Assembly: GCA_016169945.1 (NCBI GenBank)
Contig: JADLSH010000367.1
Coordinates: 6,104,501-6,168,500, forward strand
DNA length: 64,000 bases
DNA from: Trachythela sp. YZ-2020
Taxonomy: Eukaryota; Cnidaria; Anthozoa; Malacalcyonacea; Clavulariidae
Reading direction: 5' to 3'
This document shows, one piece after another, positions 41,970 through 52,195 of the stretch; the stretch's first letter is position 1, and each line of letters starts with the position of its first letter. The position numbers and the translations under genes were made by a program. Below the pieces are notes generated by a model. It did not search any database. It had not been told where the DNA came from and saw only the letters and a list, made by a program, of their open reading frames with translations.

Positions 41970-41998
41970 TTTCTAATCCCTAATTTCAGGATTAGAAA
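41970..41998. terminator. Stem-loop between convergent genes
   Basis: 10-bp perfect stem TTTCTAATCC/GGATTAGAAA with a 9-nt loop, between the gene ending at 41955 and the capsid gene ending at 42051. Its stem sequence differs from the GTAACC family. Confidence 0.6.
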
Positions 41999-42050
41999 AC
42001 TTTTTAGACTTAGACATAAGACTTAGACATAAGACTTAGACATAACTAAT

Positions 42051-43287
42051 TCAAAACTCAATGCTTTGTAGTTGCTTACCAACAATGTTAACTACCCCAT
42101 CTGAAACAATGAATACATAACATGTTAGGTCCTTTGTGGTAACCCTTTTCTTAATTTCTAAGAGCACACCGTCTTGTGTGTTAAGGATCTTTCGTCCAAT
42201 CCCGGCTGCCGTTTTGTCACAAACGGTTCTCATGTCGACGACCAGTGCAAACTTGTTGTCTGTGTAAAAGTCATTTGTGTTCAAAGTGTCTGTGGTGTAA
42301 TCCAAGAAGAAGTTCTCTGCCGATCTAAAGAGGTTGTGTTCTTCGAGACCTTGAGAGTACAGGGAGTTTGGAGTACCTTCAATGGCAACTTTTACACTCG
42401 TTATGTTTGGAAACACAAAGTGTTCAGAGTCCACTGTGTCATCTCGAAACAGAAGTACAATGCCTCTCATTGACTTTCTGGGTACATTAATGTTTAAATT
42501 TACCAGTGTCGAACCCTTGGCCCATGTCTCTTTTTTCATCAACATAACTTGCTCGTAAATGAGAGACCTCCCAACGTTGTAAGAGTTTAATGCTTGCTGG
42601 TACATTTCTGACGATGTGATTGTCTCGTATTCGAGATGTAAATCTTCAACCGTGTAACCAGCGACTGCCTGTCCAGATTGCGCCGTCAGGCATAATTTCT
42701 GTGGCAGGTGGTAGTGTAATTTTGTACCTGAAATTTGACTTCATACCGTAGGGCGCATACAGACCTTGGTCGTTCAAAATCTTACCAATTGGAATGTGGA
42801 CTTTGGTTTTGTACAACTCACCAAAGTACTTGTCAGCTTTGATACTTTTGTCGCCAGAGTCATCACCGCTCATAATTTTACGAGTGTTCTCGTTGGTAAG
42901 TCCTTGACATACCAGGTTCTTTCTTTTTTCTTTGGTTTTCCAAAGTGCTTTGTACAACTCATACTGAGACTCGCCTATGTTGTCGTACACAACTTGACCA
43001 TCAACTGTTATTTCTAGACTTTTTTGTAAAAGACTAGCAAGGTTGTTTAGAAACCACGACTTGGTATTTTTACTTTTAAACGAACCTACGATGTACAACG
43101 ACCCAGGAACCAGACAAACATTCTCGTATAGTTTTGGAATGTTAACGTAAAGTTCTTGGTTCTCTGTTATCTCTGTGGGTGTTAGCGTAAAGATGTCCTG
43201 TTTTTTAGGACCTCGAATTTGAGAGTAAGTAATCTTCTCATAAGTTGGTAAAAGTTCGTTAACTTTGTTCATTATTTTATTATACAC
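42051..43287 (-). pseudogene. Probable double-jelly-roll major capsid protein, frameshifted
   Basis: Two open segments, 42646-43287 and 42051-42605, together read like one capsid protein of about 410 residues of the animal Polinton/adintovirus hexon type. The 5' part has NIPKLYENVCLVPGSLYIV, a SLLQKSLEITVDGQVVYDN strand and a YRITLPP-type end (YKITLPPATEI). The 3' part continues past a LEYETI-like region into MYQQALNSYN, a VNLNINVPRKSMRGIVLLFR strand and FPNITSVKVAIEG. The frame change lies at about 42690-42700, consistent with a one-base indel. Start is behind TAATAAAATA. Confidence 0.78.
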
Positions 43288-43303
43288 TAGTATAATAAAT
43301 TAA

Positions 43304-43534
43304 ATGGCTGGTGTTTTTAAAGATTTACCAAAAGAGTTATATGACTCACTATTAATCGTGGCTGGCGCTGTCGCAGTCTCGTACGCTAGTAAAAAATTAA
43401 TGAAAGATTCGTTGAGTATCCCAAGTACAATGGAAGGCCTCTTGAAACTGACGGCTGCGTTCGGTATCAGTACGAGTGTTATTAAGGTGTTACAAGCAAA
43501 AAAGATGCTACCTGAGAACCCATTCAAAGAATGA
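43304..43534 (+). CDS. Small hydrophobic protein
   Basis: 76 residues with two moderately hydrophobic segments (LLIVAGAVAVSYA and LLKLTAAFGISTSVI) around a short polar region. It is divergent from the capsid gene with only 16 bases between the two start codons, so they share a very short AT-rich promoter (TAATAAATTAAATG). Function unknown; a virion membrane or pore-like role is conceivable. Confidence 0.68.
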   Translation: MAGVFKDLPKELYDSLLIVAGAVAVSYASKKLMKDSLSIPSTMEGLLKLTAAFGISTSVIKVLQAKKMLPENPFKE

Positions 43535-43587
43535 GGAGTGGCGGCGACGAGCGTAGCGAGCGCGTGAACGCGCTGTGGTAAAATAAA

Positions 43588-43998
43588 ATGGCAACAACAA
43601 TTGCGTTATCAGGCCTGTTTAATGCGGTAGCATTTACGGGGGCTGGTTACCTATTTAGACTTTTGGACCACAAGGGGTATCAAGGCGAGATTAAAAGACA
43701 CGACCTCGCCATGGAAAATTTAACGTCTGCGAAAAACAAATGGTACGAAAACCAGGCTGTTAAAAAAGACAAGATAACTGCCATGCGACGACAACTTTTA
43801 GACGCTAATAGCGATATGAACTCTGTTAACAAGGCCTTGTTAGAACTTCAAAAAATTACGCACAATGGTAAGGTGTTTACAAAAGAACCTCACATCTCGG
43901 ACTACTACCAACCGTCAAAAGAAATGGACGAGTACAAACATGTTACGGTTGGGTTAATTGGCTTAGGAGTTGGTTGGGGTGTCGCGTACATGTTGTGA
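43588..43998 (+). CDS. Conserved Polinton small membrane/coiled-coil protein
   Basis: 136 residues. Hydrophobic segments lie at both ends (about 5-24 GLFNAVAFTGAGYLF and about 118-136 GLIGLGVGWGVAYML). Between them is a charged helical region (KRHDLAMENLTSAKNKWYEN, then DKITAMRRQLLDANSDM). The RH-LA-E-L--A--KW pattern recurs in proteins of animal Polintons in my recollection; its function is not known to me. Start behind GGTAAAATAAAATG. Confidence 0.75.
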   Translation: MATTIALSGLFNAVAFTGAGYLFRLLDHKGYQGEIKRHDLAMENLTSAKNKWYENQAVKKDKITAMRRQLLDANSDMNSVNKALLELQKITHNGKVFTKEPHISDYYQPSKEMDEYKHVTVGLIGLGVGWGVAYML

Positions 43999-44007
43999 CC
44001 TAAAAAA

Positions 44008-44035
44008 TTTTCATAACTCTCGAGAGTTATGAAAA
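44008..44035. terminator. 28-bp perfect palindrome 3' of small membrane protein gene
   Basis: TTTTCATAACTCTC and its exact complement with no loop, ten bases after the stop at 43998. It could form a hairpin in RNA. Confidence 0.6.
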
Positions 44036-44036
44036 A

Positions 44037-44096
44037 ATGAACGACTCAGTAACTTACTCGCGAAAACAAGTGTTTGGGAAACAAACTAAAAAATAA
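44037..44096 (+). pseudogene. Duplicated remnant of the PolB 5' end
   Basis: A 19-codon ORF starting MNDSVTYSRKQ resembles the start of the polymerase gene (MNDTHSLTYSRKAE) 178 bases downstream. It may be the residue of a duplicated gene start, or act as an upstream ORF if transcription begins before it. Confidence 0.6.
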
Positions 44097-44125
44097 GTAC
44101 ACCACGATGTTAGAGTAGTACTTTA

Positions 44126-44170
44126 TTACTACTACTACTACTACTACTTTAGTTCTTAGGTTATATATAC
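44126..44170 (+). promoter_or_regulatory. Microsatellite and TATA element upstream of PolB
   Basis: A (TAC)n run at about 44126-44148 is followed by TTATATATAC at 44161-44170, 45 bases before the PolB start, a plausible TATA box. The PolB start has the AGAGAATAAATG context. Confidence 0.55.
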
Positions 44171-44214
44171 TCTAAGCGCGACGCACACATGTACATGCGA
44201 AACACAGAGAATAA

Positions 44215-46422
44215 ATGAACGATACACACTCATTAACTTACTCACGAAAAGCCGAAGCAAAAAGACTTATTGCTAGGCGACGAGCGAACGAAGTGCACGA
44301 GGTTCGTGATCAAAAACAAGCTCAGAGACAAACTAAAAAAGAGTCTCGTCAAGTTGAAAAAACCGCTGCTAAGGAGGCCTCAAAGTGGTCTCGCGAGATC
44401 AAAAAAGAAGAGATCCGTCAAAAGTTTGTCAACGACGAGGCTCGGTTGTGGTTTGGCAAGGGTAAAAAGATCAAGGCTGTGCGTAAAAAACTTGAACGCA
44501 AGCTAACTCAAATATTCAAAGAGTCTAAAATTCGTATAGACGCAAAAAAGATGATGGCCACTTGGGAAAGAGAGTTTAGAAAAGAGAGTTACGCTAGTAG
44601 TAGTAGTACTCGTGCCGTACAGAACGATGACGCGAACGCGCCTAGCGAGACGCGCGACCCATCATATCTTCAACCCTTATTCGAACTAATTAAGATCAGC
44701 GAAACCACCAACGAAAAATTTAGTACCTACTTTGTTAAGTACAACATTAAAATTCGCGGTTATGTTGACCCTGTTGATGTTTTTATGGGCGCATTAAACA
44801 AGGTCATCCAAGAGAAGAATTTAAGGCCTGGCGATAAGATTAGGTTGATAGCTAACCACTTAGATTGGTTTAAACACATAAGCACAAAGCTTGTGAAGAT
44901 ACCTTCTGACGGTATCATTACACCAGGGTTCATGAAAGAGCTCATAAAGTTTGTAGATTACAAGGATGTTCCTTTGGACGAACTTGAGATCGATGTACAA
45001 AGCCTTAAAGTACCTCGTGGATCTGGACGCCTTCGAGTCACCCGTAACAACTTGAGTAGTAAAAAGTCGGTGATCAGAATAGTTAACGCAGACACACTGT
45101 GTGCACAGCGAGCTATCGTCACTGCGATGGCAAATTTAGAACCACACAAGTGGTCTAATACTCAGCTTAAAGATGGTTTTAATAAGTCTCGTAAACTTCA
45201 AACGGTTGAGGCTTTGAAACTCACCGAGTTGGCTAATGTTGAGATTACTGGTTATGGTTGTACTCTAGATGATATCACTAAGTTTGCTGAGTATCTTAGT
45301 GTTCGAATTACCGTTATAGATGGTGATATGTTTAACAGAATACTCCACACCGCGGGGCCGAGTGTTAACGAGACACAGAGCAACATGATCTACTTGCTCA
45401 AAACAGGCGAGCATTTTGATGTGATCACGAGTATGACTGGGTTTTTTGGTAAGGACTACTACTGTCACGCATGTCAAAAAAGTTACACTCAAAAAAACAA
45501 ACATAGGTGTCCCACTAAGTGCACGCAATGTTTTAAGGCTGACGCTGGGTGCAAAACAAAAAATGAGCCCAACATAACATGTGACGATTGTAACAGGGTG
45601 TTCTTTGGGAAAGATTGTTTTGACGAGCACCTGCGTAACAGAGCTACGAAAAAGGGAGAAACCAATACTCTGTGTGGTGAGAAACACAAGTGCGAGATGT
45701 GTAAACTTACTTGGTCACCCAACTATATTACAAACCATATCTGCGGGTACTCTATATGTGATAACTGTGAAAAATACTGCGACCCACAACACGAGTGTCA
45801 CATGCGGCGTAAGCCCGTTAAAGGTGGGTTATGCACTCGTGAGACATGCGAGAGATGCGGGCCCGAGAAGACTTGTAATACATCAGGTCTTAGACGAAAA
45901 GAGTGGTGTTATAGTTGTAAGACATACACAGAGAAGTATATGTTTTACGACTTAGAGACAAGACAAAACACTGGCGAGCACATAGTTAATTACGCACACG
46001 CTTGGGACTTCGACGGTACCGAGTACTATTTTGACAACATTAATGACTTTTGCGAGTTTGTGTGTCTTGAAAAATATAAAGGTTACACATTCATAGCTCA
46101 TAACGCCAAGGCATTTGACTTACAGTTTGTCTTAAAATATTTAGTAGTGGACCTTGGTGTCAAACCAGATCAGTGTATTTACAACGGCACAAAGATCATG
46201 TACATGAAAGCTTTGAGTCGAAGGTTCATTGACAGCGTAAACTTTGTGGCTTCAAAGTTGTCTGAGTTCCCAAAAACATTTGGTTTGGAAGACACACTTA
46301 AGAAGGGTTACTTCCCTCACTTCTTCAACACACCTGAGAACCAAAATTACATAGGTCCCATGCCCTGTGTGGAACATTACGGTCCTGATACAATGAGCGT
46401 AACGGGCGAAAAAACTTTATAG
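44215..46422 (+). pseudogene. polB: DNA polymerase B, N-terminal and exonuclease part (frameshift at end)
   Basis: 735 residues before the frame break. Residues 1-125 are highly basic and helical. Residues about 285-405 carry a D293-x2-C296 ... H400 pattern reminiscent of OTU-type cysteine peptidases. Residues 417-568 are Cys/His-rich, probably several zinc modules. The 3'-5' exonuclease follows: FYDLET (D579, E581) and FIAHNAKAFDLQF (N630, D635). The frame is lost at an A6 run at 46409-46414; the polymerase half continues in another frame. This is the protein-primed type PolB of Polintons. Residues about 127-150 and 540-548 coincide with GC-rich repeat DNA. Confidence 0.93.
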
Positions 46423-48383
46423 AGTGGTACGACGCAAAACTCAATGAAAACTTTGTGTTTGACTTTGCGAAAGAGCTTAGAGATTATTGTCGAAGTGATG
46501 TTGATATTTTAAGAAGGTCCATGATGAAGTTCAGAGATGACTTCATATCATTAAGTAACATTGACCCATTACAATACATTACGATAGCGAGTGTTTGCAT
46601 GGCTGTGTATCGGTGTGACCACATGCCATGGAACGAGATAGCTGTTTTTAAAGATCTTAAAAAGTCTGAAAATTACAGTAAGGCTAGTATCAAGTGGTTG
46701 GAGTACATTGGTGGGGCCCAACAACTTAATATCAAACACGCTTTGAACGGTGGCGAGTACAAGATCAAAGGCGTTGGGAAGGTCGATGGTTTTTGTGATT
46801 TAACGAACACTGTGTACGAATATCAAGGTTGTTACTGGCACGGTTGCACAGAGTGTTACGCACAGAGAGATCTTGTTAATGTTAACAACCAGTTAGATAT
46901 GACAGAACTACATGTTCGAACGCTTGCCAAAAACAAAAAGATCAAAGACTTAGGTCACAACCTCGTGGAGATCTACGAGTGCGATCTTTCTCAAGACATC
47001 AAGTTTAAAAACTGGTGTCGTGAATCAAAGTTCGAAGTCATAGAACCTTTAAACCCAAGAGATGCCTTCTTTGGCGGTCGTACTAATGTTACCAAGCTCA
47101 AATACGAGTTCAAAGACAACGAAAAGGGTTTGTACGACGACTTCCAAAGTTTATATCCATCTGTACAATTTTTCAAAAAGTACCCAGTTGGTCACCCTGA
47201 GAAAATTCACAGACCTGGGGCGTTTGATAGTAACTGGTTCGGTTATATCAAATGCAAAGTAGAACCGCCAAAAGGTTTGTACCATCCTGTGCTGCCTGTC
47301 AAAACAAAGTGCGGTAAGTCAGAGAAGTTGTTGTTCCCGTTGTGTAAGACTTGTTCTTCGACACAGTCACAAACCAAGTGTCAACACACCTCAGAAGAAC
47401 GAAGCTTCGTGGGTACTTGGTGCACGAACGAGTTCAACAAGGCACTTAAAAAGGGTTACAAGCTTGTCGAGATCTACGAAGCGTGGCACTTTAAAAACAC
47501 AACAGAGGACTTGTTCAAAAGCTATGTTCAAAAGTTCATGAAAATTAAGATAGAGTCGTCAAAGCCGCCTAAAGTTGGCCCCGGAACAGAGTACGAGTCG
47601 TTGGACGACTTTCGAGCGAAAGTTAAATTAATCTTAGACATAGACCTTGGTAAGATCAAGTTTAATCCTGGGATGCGAGCCATCGCCAAGCTGTGTTTAA
47701 ATAGCTTGTGGGGTAAGTTTGGTCAGCGGATTAATATGTCTCAAACTGAGTACATCGACGACAGAGACAGATATTTTGAAATTATTATGGACGACACATT
47801 AGACATCGACAACATTCTCTTTTTTAAGAACGGTTTGTCCCAAATTACTTACACGCTTAAAGACCAGTTCGTCGACAACTATAACAACACAAACATCTTC
47901 GTAGCTAGTTTTACTACTAGTCATGCTAGGTTAATGTTGTACGATGTGTTAGATCATCTTGGTGACCAGGTGTTAGGTTACGACACCGATAGCGTTTGGT
48001 ACATAACGAGACCAGGCGGTAACCGAAACACAACAGGTGATATGCTTGGGGAGTTAACAGACGAGTTAAGTGGCGGTCACATAACCAAGTGGGTTGCGAC
48101 AGGTCCTAAGTCTTATGCTTACGAGACATCTGTCCGTGACAAGGTATGTAAGGTCAAAGGGTTCACATTAAACCATAAGAACAGTGGGCTTATCAACCAA
48201 GAGAGCATGGTCAACATAGTCACCGGTGAGTTAGATAAGATCATAACGTCAAAGAATGCCATCCTAAGAGACATGTCCAAAACCAAGGCTGTGTTTAATA
48301 AGTACCAAGAGAAGACCTTCTCGTTGGATTACAACAAGCGAGTGGTCATGGCCGACTTCGATACGCTACCGTATGGGTACTAA
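46423..48383 (+). pseudogene. polB: DNA polymerase B, exonuclease III motif and polymerase part
   Basis: The open frame continues the polymerase; the Met at 46455 is internal and not a real start. Numbering from that Met: ExoIII YCRSDVDIL at 11-19, a conserved YEYQGCYWHGC at about 121-131, motif A DFQSLYPS (D229), motif B KLCLNSLWG (K412, N416), motif C GYDTDS (D510, D512) and the VKGF region after it. All catalytic motifs are present, so only the single frame break near 46410 separates this from an intact gene. It would replicate the linear element. Confidence 0.94.
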
Positions 48384-48392
48384 GTTAAGTTT

Positions 48393-48421
48393 AAATTTGT
48401 AACCTAAAAAGTTACAAATTT
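48393..48421. terminator. Stem-loop between PolB and the zinc-finger gene
   Basis: 11-bp perfect stem AAATTTGTAAC/GTTACAAATTT with a 7-nt loop, between convergent genes. The stem sequence matches those at 32210, 32864 and 35105. Confidence 0.65.
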
Positions 48422-48453
48422 TTTGAGTGACGAGCCTAACTCTTTGAGTGAGC

Positions 48454-48693
48454 CTAACTCTTTGAGTGAGTGCTTCTAATATGTTTTTTCATGGTGTCCT
48501 TATGTGTTGACGAGTAGTCACATTGATGACATTTAAGACCTAGATTGCTAATCTTTTTTAACATTTTTTTATCATGACGAACCTTTAGATGTAATCTAAG
48601 TGCGGTTGGAGAACCGCACCAAGTACACTCAGAACAATTTATTGTCTCAGTCGAACAAGTCATACCAATAACAAAACTTCTACTTTTACCCAT
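48454..48693 (-). CDS. Two-finger C2H2 zinc-finger protein
   Basis: 79 residues from the Met at 48693, which follows the ATATAAAATG context. An upstream in-frame extension to 48876 lies in the TIR and GC-rich repeat and is unlikely to be translated. Finger 1: C20-x2-C23-x11-H35-x4-H40. Finger 2: C55-x2-C58-x12-H71-x4-H76 (LKCHQCDYSS...). The protein is basic and probably binds nucleic acid. Its promoter region is the right TIR, mirroring the first gene at the left TIR, which suggests an early regulatory gene. Confidence 0.78.
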   Translation of the reverse strand: MGKSRSFVIGMTCSTETINCSECTWCGSPTALRLHLKVRHDKKMLKKISNLGLKCHQCDYSSTHKDTMKKHIRSTHSKS

Positions 48694-48866
48694 TTTATAT
48701 TTTTTTTGTCGCGTGAGAGCTTGCCAGGGTTCAATTTTACGCGAGCGTAGCGACGCGAGGATTTTAGATTTTTGTACATAGTGTTTTACAAGTGTTTGGG
48801 AAATGTTCGGGAAATGTTTTGGCGAAATGTTTTGGGACTTTTGGCGAAATGTTTGGGAAAAAACAT

Positions 48867-48899
48867 GCATACACATATCGTATATCGCGATATGTGTGC
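48867..48899. promoter_or_regulatory. 33-bp palindromic block, right TIR copy
   Basis: GCATACACATATCG...ATATGTGTGC, the exact inverted partner of 28651-28683, upstream of the zinc-finger gene. Confidence 0.7.
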
Positions 48900-48917
48900 T
48901 CGATGAATTTTGGATTG

Positions 48918-49053
48918 TGACGTCAGAATAATTATGACGTGTTGCGTGACGTCAGAGGATTATACGGCAGTTTTTTGGATTGTGACGTCAGAGGATTATA
49001 CGGCAGTTTTATGACGTAGGGATTATACGGCAGTTTTTTGGATTGTGACGTCA
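48918..49053. promoter_or_regulatory. Four CRE/ATF-like sites (TGACGTCA) in right TIR
   Basis: Exact TGACGTCA at 48918, 48947, 48983 and 49046. Confidence 0.6.
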
Positions 49054-49171
49054 GAGGATTATACGGCAGTTTTTAGATGTATGCGATTATGCGATATTGA
49101 AAAGTGCCGTATAGTCCCGTACATTACTACTAACGTGATTTGAGTCTTAAAAGTTTTCGACGACAGAGGCA

Positions 49172-49253
49172 GACGAGGTGGCCGAGTGGTTAAGGCGATG
49201 GACTGCTAATCCATTGTGCTCTGCACGCGTGAGTTCGAATCCCATCCTCGTCG
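49172..49253 (+). tRNA. tRNA-Ser(GCT), one mismatch
   Basis: Consensus except one T-stem change (GTGAGTTCG). It lies 40 bp from the Polinton end; the Polinton insertion site is in its 5' flank. Confidence 0.85.
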
Positions 49254-49910
49254 TTCAATAATACTGCCGCGGTAACAAAAGAGGTTTGAAGAACACTGTT
49301 TTCACAAAACTTGAGACCACTCTCATTTAGTTTAGTAATTTTTCAAAATGGATGTCAACCCTGAGGAGAAAATTATAATTATGTGATTTGAGTCTTAAAG
49401 CCTTTCTACGACAGAGACAGACGAGGTGACCGAGTGGCTATAGTGAAGGACTCCTAATCCATTGTCGTCTGCTCGCGTGGGTTCGACCCTCATCCTCGTC
49501 GTTCAATAATACTACTATAGTAACAAAATTGGTTGAAGAGCAATTTTTTCATTAAACTTATGATCAATGTCATTGAATTTAGAAACTTTTGAACATTATA
49601 TTTCGACACTGATATGAAAATTAAAACAATTTGATTTGAGTTATAAAACCTTTCGATGACAGAGACTGACAATGGTACCGAGTGGCTAAGGTGATGGACT
49701 GCTAATCCATTGTGCTCTGCACGCCTCGGTTGGAATCCTAACCTCGTCACTCAATAACTTTGCAAGCAAGGAAAGTTGTTGAACAATGGTTTTTTAACAA
49801 AACTCAAGATCACTGTCATTTCGTTTAGTTTTTTTAAAAGTTAAGGTCGACCTGAGATGAAAATTTGAACAACGTGATTTGAGTCTTAAAAGTTTTCGAC
49901 GACAGAGGCA

Positions 49911-49992
49911 GACGAGGTGGCCGAGTGGTTAAGGCGATGGACTGCTAATCCATTGTGTTCTGCACGCGTGGGTTCGAATCCCATCCTCGTCG
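49911..49992 (+). tRNA. tRNA-Ser(GCT), one mismatch
   Basis: Consensus except one variable-arm base (GTGTTCTGC). Confidence 0.87.
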
Positions 49993-50650
49993 TTCAATAA
50001 TACTGCCGCGGTAACAAAAGAGGTTTGAAGAACACTGTTTTCACAAAACTTGAGACCACTCTCATTTAGTTTAGTAATTTTTCAAAATGGATGTCAACCC
50101 TGAGGAGAAAATTACAATTATGTGATTTGAGTCTTAAAGCCTTTCTACGACAGAGACAGACGAGGTGACCGAGAGGCTATGGTGAAGGACTCCTAATCCA
50201 TTATCCTCTACACGCGTGGGTTCGAACCCCATCCTCGTCGTTCAATAATACTACTACAGTAGCAAAATTGGTTCAAGAGCAATTTTTTCATTAAACTTAT
50301 GATCAATGTCATTGAATTTAGAAACTTTTGAACATTATATTTCGACACTGATATGAAAATTAAAACAATTTGATTTGAGTTATAAAACCTTTCGATGGCA
50401 GAGACAGACAATGTAACCGAGTGGCTAAGATGATGGACTGCTAATCCATTGTGCTCTGCACGCCTCGGTTGGAATCCTAATCTGGTCACTCAATAACATT
50501 GCAACGCAACGAAAGTGGTTGAACAATGGTTTTTTAACAAAACTCAAGATCACTGTCATTTTGTTTAATTTTTTTTAAAATTAAGGTCGACCTGAGATGA
50601 AAATTTGAACAACGTGATTTGAGTCTTAGAAGATTTCGACGACTGAGGCA

Positions 50651-50732
50651 GACGAGGTGGCCGAGTGGTTAAGCCGATGTACTGCTAATCCATTGTGCTC
50701 TGCATGCGTGGGTACGAATCCCATCCTCGTCG
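50651..50732 (+). pseudogene. tRNA-Ser(GCT), degenerate
   Basis: Changes in the D stem (AAGCCG), the anticodon stem (TGTACTGC), the variable arm and the T loop (TACGAAT). Confidence 0.65.
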
Positions 50733-51368
50733 TTCAATAATACTGCCGCGGTAACAAAAGAGGTTTGAAGAACACTGTTTTCACAAAACTTGAGACCACT
50801 CTCATTTAGTGTAGTAATTTTTAAAAATGGATGTCAACCCTGACGAGAAAATTAGAATTATGTGATTTGAGACTTAAAATTTGAGACCGAGTGGCTATGG
50901 TGAAGGACTCCTAATCCATTGTCCTCTGCTCGCGTGGGTTCGAACCCCATCCTCGTCGTTCAATAATACTACTACAGTAGCAAAATTGGTTCAAGAGCAA
51001 TTTTTTCATTAAACTTATGATCAATGTCATTGAATTTAGAAACTTTTGAACATTATATTTCGACACTGATATGAAAATTAAAACAATTTGATTTGAGTTA
51101 TAAAACCTTTCGATGGCAGAGACAGACAATGTAACCGAGTGGCTAAGGTGAAGGACTGCTAATCCATTGAGCTCTGCACGCCTCGGTTGGAATCCTAACC
51201 TCGTCACTCAATAACATTGCAACGCAACGAAAGTGATTGAACAATGGTTTTTTAACAAAACTCAAGATCACTGTCATTTTGTTTAATTTTTTTAAAAATT
51301 AAGGTCGACCTGAGATGAAAATTTGAACAACGTGATTTGAGTCTTAAAAGTTTTCGACGACAGAGGCA

Positions 51369-51450
51369 GACGAGGTGGCCGAGTGGTTAAGGCGATGGAC
51401 TGCTAATCCATTGTGCTCTGCACGCGTGGGTTCGAATCCCATCCTCGTCG
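51369..51450 (+). tRNA. tRNA-Ser(GCT), canonical A copy
   Basis: Identical to the array consensus over 82 nt. Confidence 0.95.
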
Positions 51451-52106
51451 TTCAATAATACTGCCGCGGTAACAAAAGAGGTTTGAAGAACACTGTTTTC
51501 ACAAAACCTGAGACCACTCTCATTTAGTTTAGTAATTTTTCAAAATGGATGTCAACCCTGAGGAGAAAATTAGAATTATGTGATTTGAGTCTTAAAGCCT
51601 TTCTACGACAGAGACAGACGAGGTGACCGAGTGGCTATGGTGAAGGACTCCTAATCCATTGTCCTCTGCTCGCGTGGGTTCGACCCCCATCCTCGTCGTT
51701 AATAATACTACTACAGTAACAAAATTGGTTGAAGAGCAATTTTTTCATTAAACTTATGATCAATGTCATTGAATTTAGAAACTTTTGAACATTATATTTC
51801 GACACTGATATGAAAATTAAAACAATTTGATTTGAGTTATAAAACATTTCGATGACAGAGACAGACAATGGTACCGAGTGGCTAAGGTGATGGACTGCTA
51901 ATCCATTGTGCTCTGCACGCCTCGGTTGGAATCCTAACCTCGTCACTCAATAACTTTGCAAGCAACGAAAGTTGTAGAACAATGGTTTTTTAACAAAACT
52001 CAAGATCACTGTCATTTCGTTTAGTTTTTTCAAAAATTAAGGTCGACCTGAGATGAAAATTTGAACAACGTGATTTGAGTCTTAAAAGTTTTCGACGACA
52101 GAGGCA

Positions 52107-52195
52107 GACGAGGTGGCCGATTGGTTAAGGCGATGGAGTATGGACTGCTAATCCAATGTGCTCTGCACGCGTGGGTTCGAATCCCATCCTCGTCG
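52107..52195 (+). pseudogene. tRNA-Ser(GCT) with 7-nt insertion
   Basis: Same seven-base insertion as at 12189, plus a D-loop change (GATTGG). Confidence 0.75.

Larger units (their letters stand above)
28347..49131. mobile_element. Polinton/Maverick element, 20.8 kb
   Basis: The outer ends are exact inverted repeats starting AGTAGTAATGTACGGGAC. They are flanked by a 6-bp duplication AACGTG (28341-28346 and 49132-49137), the usual Polinton duplication length. The neighbouring array units carry the empty site. The element encodes DNA polymerase B, retroviral-type integrase, packaging ATPase and two jelly-roll-type capsid candidates, the defining set of Polintons and related animal adintoviruses. 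It has no recognisable adenain-like protease. PolB and the major capsid gene each contain one frameshift and a LINE fragment is inserted at about 33660-35095, so this copy is likely defective. Confidence 0.97.
48828..49131 (-). repeat. Polinton right terminal inverted repeat
   Basis: About 304 bp, inverted match to 28347-28734, with four CTGCCGTATAATCC blocks (inverted) and the 33-bp palindrome at 48867-48899. Confidence 0.95.

Noticed and set aside
46455..46457. Met at 46455 as the start of a separate polymerase gene
   Set aside because: Homologous exonuclease-polymerase spacing continues across the break, and the open frame extends upstream of this Met without the AAATAAA start context.
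48694..48876. N-terminal extension of the zinc-finger protein to 48876
   Set aside because: It would be encoded by TIR and GC-rich repeat sequence; the Met at 48693 has the element's start context and leaves a compact two-finger protein.
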